From NCBI GenBank assembly GCA_002344525.1, contig DDTJ01000054.1, positions 3,570 to 67,569 of the forward strand: a DNA stretch of 64,000 nt, written 5' to 3'. Below, piece by piece: positions 59,773 to 64,000 of the stretch. The first letter of the stretch is position 1. Each line of letters starts with the position of its first letter. Origin of the DNA: Akkermansiaceae bacterium UBA2367. Its GTDB lineage: Bacteria > Verrucomicrobiota > Verrucomicrobiia > Verrucomicrobiales > DEV007. A program made the translations under genes and the position numbers. Under the pieces are notes generated by a model, which was not told the origin of the DNA, did not search any database, and saw only the letters and a program-made list of their open reading frames with translations.

Positions 59773-59811
59773 TCCAACCCTGACGGATACAGCCGTCCGA
59801 CCCCGCCCAAC

Positions 59812-60198
59812 TCAAGGCTTCGCCGTGTAGTCGAACACGTAGACCTTCTCGAGATGTGGCTTCAGCTTCGCCACGAAGGCCTCGTGGGCGGGGTGCGGGA
59901 GGTAGATGGCCAGCCCGGCCTTGTCCCGGAAGGTCACGAGGAAGGAGTGGGTGAAACCGTCGTTGAGCGGCTCGATGTTCTCCGTCGCCCCCCATTCCAG
60001 ATCGACGATGGTGTCGATCTTCTCCTTCAATTCGAGGAAGGCCTTCACGATCTCGTCCTGCTGCTCCGGCGTCGTGCCCTCCTTGAACTGGAAGGAGACG
60101 AAGTGCCGGAAGAGGCCGCCCTCCTGCGCGAGGACGGGGCTGGACGGAAGGACGGCGGCGGCGGCCAGGGCCGCGAGAATGGCGCGAAGCGGTTTCAT
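59812..60198 (-). CDS. Exported Dabb-family (stress-responsive alpha-beta barrel) protein
   Basis: A protein of 128 residues from ATG 60198, with a signal peptide (MKPLRAILAALAAAAVLPSS, cleavage near VLAQ). The body is one Dabb domain: LFRHFVSFQFKEGTTPEQQD, VDLEWGATENIEPLNDGFTH and SFLVTFRDKAGLAIYLPHPA, with the usual H-P-x-H-x-x-F pattern. Dabb proteins are small dimeric ferredoxin-like folds of mostly unknown function; some cyclise polyketides. An in-frame start at 60246 would hide the signal peptide. It is divergent from pgi. Confidence 0.85.
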   Translation of the reverse strand: MKPLRAILAALAAAAVLPSSPVLAQEGGLFRHFVSFQFKEGTTPEQQDEIVKAFLELKEKIDTIVDLEWGATENIEPLNDGFTHSFLVTFRDKAGLAIYLPHPAHEAFVAKLKPHLEKVYVFDYTAKP

Positions 60199-60248
60199 AC
60201 GGAAAGCCTTTGCGAAATACGGCTTCCTGTCGATCATAAAAATCACCT

Positions 60249-61817
60249 ATGACCGATTGGGACCACTACCAGACATCCGTTCTCCGATACCCCGAACTGG
60301 GCTTTGCCCTCGACTCCAGCCGCATGGACGCGCCCGCCGAATGGCCGGAGCCGCTCCGCGAGCGCATCGGGCGGGCCTTCCGCGACCTCGCCGCGACCGA
60401 GGCGGGCGAGATCATGAATCCCGACGAGGGCCGCGCCGTGGGCCACTACTGGCTGCGCAAGCCCGAGCTCGCCCCCGAGGCGGAGGGGAACTGGATCCGC
60501 GAGACGAAGGACTCCGTCGCCGCCTTCGCCGGCAAGGTCCTGAAGGGCGCCGTCGTCGCGCCGAACGGCAACGCCTTCCGCCACGTCCTCCTAGTCGGCA
60601 TCGGCGGCTCGGCCCTCGGTCCCCAGCTCGTGGCGAAGGCCCTGCTGCCCGCCCATTCGCCGATCAGCATCCATTTCCTCGACAACACCGATCCCGGCGG
60701 CATGGACGACGTCTTTGTGACGCTTGGTGACGGGCTCGCCGAGACCCTCGTCATCGTCATCTCGAAATCCGGCGGCACTGCCGAGACGCGCAACGGCATG
60801 ATCGAAGCCGAGGCCGCCTTCCGCGCCCAAGGTCTCGATTTCGCGAAGCAGGCCGTCGCCGTCACCGGAGAGGGCAGCCTGCTCGACCGTCACGCCGTCG
60901 CCCAGGGCTGGATCGCCCGCTTCCCCATGTCCGACTGGATCGGTGGACGCACCTCGGTGATGAGCGCCGTGGGTCTGCTTCCCTCCGCGCTTCTCGGACT
61001 CGACATCGACGCTTTCCTCGCCGGAGCCGCCGCGATGGACGAGAAGACCCGCGTCCCTGACGAAGCCACCAACGCCGCGATGCGCCTCGCCCTGATGTGG
61101 CACCACGCCGGGAACGGACGCGGGGAGAAGGACATGGTCATCCTGCCCTACTGCGACCGCCTCGACCTGATGAGCAAATACCTCCAGCAACTCGTGATGG
61201 AGTCGCTCGGCAAGGAGCTCGACCTCGACGGCGAGCGGGTCAACCAGGGCATCGCCGTCTACGGCAACAAGGGATCGACCGACCAGCACGCTTACGTGCA
61301 GCAGCTCCGCGACGGTCTGCCCAATTTCTTCGCCACCTTCATCGAGGTGCGCCGGACGCGGCAGGGCGGGTCCCTCGGCGTGGACGAGTCCGGCTCGACC
61401 ACGGGCGACTACCTGCAAGGCTTCCTGCGCGGCACGCGACGCGCCTTGGCTGGCAATGGCCGCCAGTCGATCACCATCTCGCTCGACGAGCTGACGCCCT
61501 TCTCCCTTGGTATGCTCATCGCCCTCTACGAGCGGGCCGTGTCGTTCTACGCCAGTCTAGTGAACATCAACGCCTACCACCAGCCCGGCGTCGAGGCGGG
61601 GAAAAAGGCGGCGGGAGCGTTTCTCAACCTGCTCTCCACCGTGCGCCGTCATCTCGCTGAGACGGGTTCGGCGGGCTACACCGCCGCGACGATGGCCCAG
61701 ACCGTGGGCGAAGGCGATGTCGAGGAGGTCTACCACTGCCTCAACCACCTCGCCGCGACCGGATTCTGCTACCGCGAGACGGGGGCGGGGCCGGGGGAGG
61801 ATTTGTTCGTTTGTTAG
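60249..61817 (+). CDS. pgi: Glucose-6-phosphate isomerase
   Basis: A 522-residue enzyme interconverting glucose-6-phosphate and fructose-6-phosphate. Sugar-phosphate contacts are visible: LLVGIGGSALGPQ, FLDNTDPGGM, VISKSGGTAETRN, GGRTSVMSAVGLLP, NQGIAVYGNKGSTDQHAYVQ (with the catalytic His) and NAYHQPGVEAGKKAA (with the catalytic Lys). The length is close to the 550 of E. coli Pgi. With GlgE it belongs to central sugar and storage metabolism. A pyrimidine/purine repeat element begins right after its stop. Confidence 0.94.
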   Translation: MTDWDHYQTSVLRYPELGFALDSSRMDAPAEWPEPLRERIGRAFRDLAATEAGEIMNPDEGRAVGHYWLRKPELAPEAEGNWIRETKDSVAAFAGKVLKGAVVAPNGNAFRHVLLVGIGGSALGPQLVAKALLPAHSPISIHFLDNTDPGGMDDVFVTLGDGLAETLVIVISKSGGTAETRNGMIEAEAAFRAQGLDFAKQAVAVTGEGSLLDRHAVAQGWIARFPMSDWIGGRTSVMSAVGLLPSALLGLDIDAFLAGAAAMDEKTRVPDEATNAAMRLALMWHHAGNGRGEKDMVILPYCDRLDLMSKYLQQLVMESLGKELDLDGERVNQGIAVYGNKGSTDQHAYVQQLRDGLPNFFATFIEVRRTRQGGSLGVDESGSTTGDYLQGFLRGTRRALAGNGRQSITISLDELTPFSLGMLIALYERAVSFYASLVNINAYHQPGVEAGKKAAGAFLNLLSTVRRHLAETGSAGYTAATMAQTVGEGDVEEVYHCLNHLAATGFCYRETGAGPGEDLFVC

Positions 61818-61820
61818 ATC

Positions 61821-61890
61821 TCTTACTCCCTACTCCTTACTCTTACCTCTTACTCCTTGCCCGAAGCCGGGGAGTAAGAGTAAGGAGGAG
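61821..61890. repeat. CTCTTACTC-type polypyrimidine/polypurine inverted repeat, copy 2
   Basis: CCTTACTCTTAC (61835-61846) and GTAAGAGTAAGG (61874-61885) are perfect inverted copies. The centre is CCTTGCCCGAAGCCGGGG-like. It begins three bases after the pgi stop, the same position copy 1 has behind the acyl-ACP synthetase gene. Confidence 0.8.
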
Positions 61891-61941
61891 ATGGATCAAG
61901 GAGGGGGACCGAAGAGGGTTGAATCCTCACCCCGACCCTCT

Positions 61942-62454
61942 TCACTGCGGCTTGGCGGCGGCAAGAAATCGATCGAGAGCCGCTTTCGACGATTCGGCGA
62001 TGGTTTCGTACGGCTGTTTGACTCCACCCTCCCAAAGCTGGACATATTCGCATTCGTAGCAGATCACGAGGTCCAGGTGGGTGTCGCCCCGGGTGAGACG
62101 CAATCCGTGGCGCGGGTCGAAGCACTTGGCTCCGAAGGCGGCGGTGCGCATCGAGCGGGTCACCGACTTCAGCAGGGCGGCGATCTCGTCCGGTTTGTCG
62201 GTCGCGGTCGTCTGGAGCACCGGATGGCCGTGGAAAAACTTGGGGGTCGCTGCGGCGAGCAGTTTCTCGTAGGTCTCCTCGTCGCCGACCTCGTCGATGT
62301 CCGGGGTTCGGGGATGGATCGAGTAGAGGGTCAGCGAGTCGAGGCCGCTGACGACAAAGCGGTCCACCGCGTCGGCGGTGGCACTGGGTTTCTTCCCGCA
62401 TCCGCAGCAAAGGAGCAGGAGAAGGGCGGCGAAAGGTGGCAGACGCTTGGGCAT
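61942..62454 (-). CDS. Lipoprotein of unknown function
   Basis: A 170-residue protein from ATG 62454 with a lipoprotein signal (MPKRLPPFAALLLLLCCGC). The mature part reads FVVSGLDSLTLYSIHPRTPD, PKFFHGHPVLQTTATDKPDE and THLDLVICYECEYVQLWEGG, a compact alpha/beta protein with a CYEC pair near the C-terminus. I do not recognise a named family. It is divergent from the NHL-repeat gene, with 115 bases between starts. Confidence 0.72.
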   Translation of the reverse strand: MPKRLPPFAALLLLLCCGCGKKPSATADAVDRFVVSGLDSLTLYSIHPRTPDIDEVGDEETYEKLLAAATPKFFHGHPVLQTTATDKPDEIAALLKSVTRSMRTAAFGAKCFDPRHGLRLTRGDTHLDLVICYECEYVQLWEGGVKQPYETIAESSKAALDRFLAAAKPQ

Positions 62455-62569
62455 CCTTCCCTTTACCCCGGAATCCAGCGGTCCGCCATCGCAGGCTTCG
62501 CCCAAAGCACCCGCAAATCCGACGCTCCCGCGTTTGACCCCGCCGCTCCCTTCCGCCACAATTCTGCCC

Positions 62570-63658
62570 ATGAAGCATTCCGTCCTCTTCCTCCCCCTTT
62601 TCCTTTCCCTCCTTCCTCCGCTTTCCGCCAAGGCCGATTGGACCATCGAGACTCTCGCTGGCACTGGCAAAGCGGGGCACTCCGGTGACGGCGGGCCGGC
62701 CTTGGAGGCGGAGTTGGACAACCCCTTCGGCATTGTCCGGGGGCCGGACGGGGCTTTCTACTTCTGCGAATACACCGGCCAGCGCATCCGCCGCCTCGGG
62801 CAGGACGGCGTCCTCACGACGATCGCGGGCACGGGCGAGGTCGGTTTCACCGGGGACGGCGGCCCGGCGCTCCAAGGGACCTTCAACAAGCCGCACGAGA
62901 TCCGCTTCGACGCCTCAGGCGACCTCTGCATCGTCGACATGGTCAACCACGCCGTGCGCAAGATCGAGATGAAGACCGGAATCCTCAGCACCATCGCGGG
63001 CACGGGGGAGCCGGGCTACAGCGGCGACGGCGGCCCGGCGGCGACGGCGCAGTTCAAAGAGCCCCACAGCATCCAGTTCGGTCCCGGTGGCGACCTCTAC
63101 GTCTGCGACATCGGCAACCACGTCATCCGCCGGATCGACATGAGCACCGGTAAGATCTCCACCTTCGCCGGGACGGGACGGCCGGGGCCGACGCCCGACG
63201 GCTCGCCCATCGAGGGGACTCCGCTCAACGGGCCGCGTTCGCTCGACTTCGATGGGGAGGGCAATCTCTGGCTCGCGACGCGCGAGGGCAACCAAGTCTT
63301 CAAGTTCGACCTCAAGGCGGGAACCATCCACCACATCGCGGGCACCGGGAAAAGCGGCTTCACCGGCCACGGGGGGCCGGCCAAGGAGGCGGCCCTGAGC
63401 GGTCCCAAGGGCATCGCCATCGATGCGGAGGGCCATGTCTGGCTCGCTGATTGCGAGAGCCATTCGATCCGCGTGATCGACGCGAAGACGGGCCGGATCG
63501 ACCTGATCGCGGGTACCGGCAAGAAGGGCGATGGCTCCGACGGCGACCCGCTGAAATGCGAACTGGCCCGTCCCCACGGCGTCTATGCCGACGCCGACGG
63601 CGGCATCTACATCGGCGACAGCGAAGCGCACAAAATCCGGGTGCTGCGGAGGCGGTAG
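62570..63658 (+). CDS. Secreted NHL-repeat beta-propeller protein
   Basis: A 362-residue protein with a signal peptide (MKHSVLFLPLFLSLLPPLSA). It has six NHL-type blades, each opening with an IAGTG-x-x-G sequence: TLAGTGKAGHSGDGGPA, TIAGTGEVGFTGDGGPA, TIAGTGEPGYSGDGGPA, TFAGTGRPGP, HIAGTGKSGFTGHGGPA and LIAGTGKKGDGSDGDP. Between them lie NPFGIV/KPHEIRF/EPHSIQF strands. NHL propellers bind ligands or partners; some are lyases. The enzymatic role, if any, is unknown. The GDGGPA phrase is shared by many bacterial NHL proteins. Confidence 0.85.
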   Translation: MKHSVLFLPLFLSLLPPLSAKADWTIETLAGTGKAGHSGDGGPALEAELDNPFGIVRGPDGAFYFCEYTGQRIRRLGQDGVLTTIAGTGEVGFTGDGGPALQGTFNKPHEIRFDASGDLCIVDMVNHAVRKIEMKTGILSTIAGTGEPGYSGDGGPAATAQFKEPHSIQFGPGGDLYVCDIGNHVIRRIDMSTGKISTFAGTGRPGPTPDGSPIEGTPLNGPRSLDFDGEGNLWLATREGNQVFKFDLKAGTIHHIAGTGKSGFTGHGGPAKEAALSGPKGIAIDAEGHVWLADCESHSIRVIDAKTGRIDLIAGTGKKGDGSDGDPLKCELARPHGVYADADGGIYIGDSEAHKIRVLRRR

Positions 63659-63771
63659 GCCGCAGACAGGCGGCGCCGGATCGCCGGGCCGGGCCGCGGG
63701 CCTGTCATTGACGCCTTGCCGCGCCTCGCCTACCGTGGCGGAAGGCTCCGCGCCATTTTTCCCGGCATCCG

Positions 63772-64000
63772 ATGATCTCTTCGCCCTGTCGCCTGCTTCT
63801 TCCCGCCCTGTGGGCTGCGGTGGCCGGGTTCGCTTTCCTCTCGGCACGGGCGCAGGAGCCCGCCGCCGCTCCGGCTTGGTCCGAGGCCGATTCGCGCTTG
63901 GCCAACCATTACATCCAGCTCCTGCAAAAGGATCCGGCCTATGGCAAAGTCCTCGACCTGCTCTGGGGGCTTTACGAGAAAAAGGGCCAGACCGCCCTGC
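63772..64000 (+). CDS. Secreted protein, 3' end outside window
   Basis: The first 76 codons of a gene that continues past the window. The ATG at 63772 gives a signal peptide (LLLPALWAAVAGFAFLSARA) followed by a helical start (WSEADSRLANHYIQLLQKDP, KVLDLLWGLYEKKGQTAL) that looks like the first TPR-type helices of a longer protein. Too little is visible to name it. Confidence 0.6.
   Translation, partial: MISSPCRLLLPALWAAVAGFAFLSARAQEPAAAPAWSEADSRLANHYIQLLQKDPAYGKVLDLLWGLYEKKGQTAL

Noticed and set aside
1..64000. CRISPR arrays, rRNA, riboswitches, integrases, transposases, restriction or toxin-antitoxin genes
   Set aside because: I looked for spaced direct repeats, rRNA cores and typical catalytic motifs on both strands and saw none that I could support.

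Overview
The window is GC-rich bacterial chromosome that I would place in the Verrucomicrobiota or a close PVC relative. That placement is inference. It rests on pseudopilin N-termini of the FTLVELLVVVAII type, Tat-exported Gfo/Idh/MocA and sugar-isomerase-like proteins, stand-alone secreted beta-propeller proteins, and a high density of short intergenic palindromic repeats. Genes lie on both strands in short operons. There is one tRNA. I see no rRNA, CRISPR array, transposase, integrase or phage gene.

Layout. 1-5936: a repeat-rich TPR protein (5' end cut by the window), a secreted sialidase-like propeller, a Tat-exported sugar isomerase-like protein, an XRE regulator and a small secreted coiled-coil protein. 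6298-10160: RecD2 helicase, SecG and a MYG1-family protein. 10251-15243: a tetrapyrrole operon (CcsA/HemX-like protein, hemA, hemC, cobA-hemD fusion) interrupted by an AT-richer lipoprotein gene. 15254-20939: a CHASE2-like membrane protein, the maltosyltransferase GlgE and an Aas-like acyl-ACP synthetase with a degenerate acyltransferase half. 21291-22609: a strong Fur-box match before a kelch protein and a small conserved protein. 22785-35081: a compact type II secretion / type IV filament operon with three large pseudopilins, a PilM/N-like fusion, PilO-like protein, GspE, GspF, PilP/GspC-like protein, secretin, TPR lipoprotein and a PilT-like ATPase. 35160-36365: two secreted, probably metal-related proteins. 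36703-39007: membrane pyrophosphatase and tRNA-Arg(TCT). 39484-46201: a minus-strand run of GNAT, two PilT paralogues, a UvrD/Rep helicase, DUF4870, a secreted Cys protein and a YjbR protein. 46220-50741: cysJ, an AT-rich small gene, cysI and a divergent Rrf2 regulator. 50986-59619: a Tat-exported oxidoreductase and a 2272-residue filamentous-haemagglutinin-like exoprotein with about twenty GHGG-type repeats. 59812-64000: a Dabb protein, glucose-6-phosphate isomerase, a lipoprotein, an NHL-repeat protein and the start of another secreted protein.

How they fit together. The T2SS/T4P-like operon and the separate PilT pair point to an extracellular filament or secretion machine and surface motility. 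The hem and cys groups supply siroheme and haem precursors; siroheme is the cofactor of the sulfite reductase encoded here. GlgE and glucose-6-phosphate isomerase belong to glucan and sugar metabolism. The most unusual items are the GHGG-repeat exoprotein, the Fur-associated kelch pair, AT-rich single genes lodged inside two biosynthetic operons, and several families of intergenic inverted repeats, one of which appears to have become the leader of a pseudopilin.
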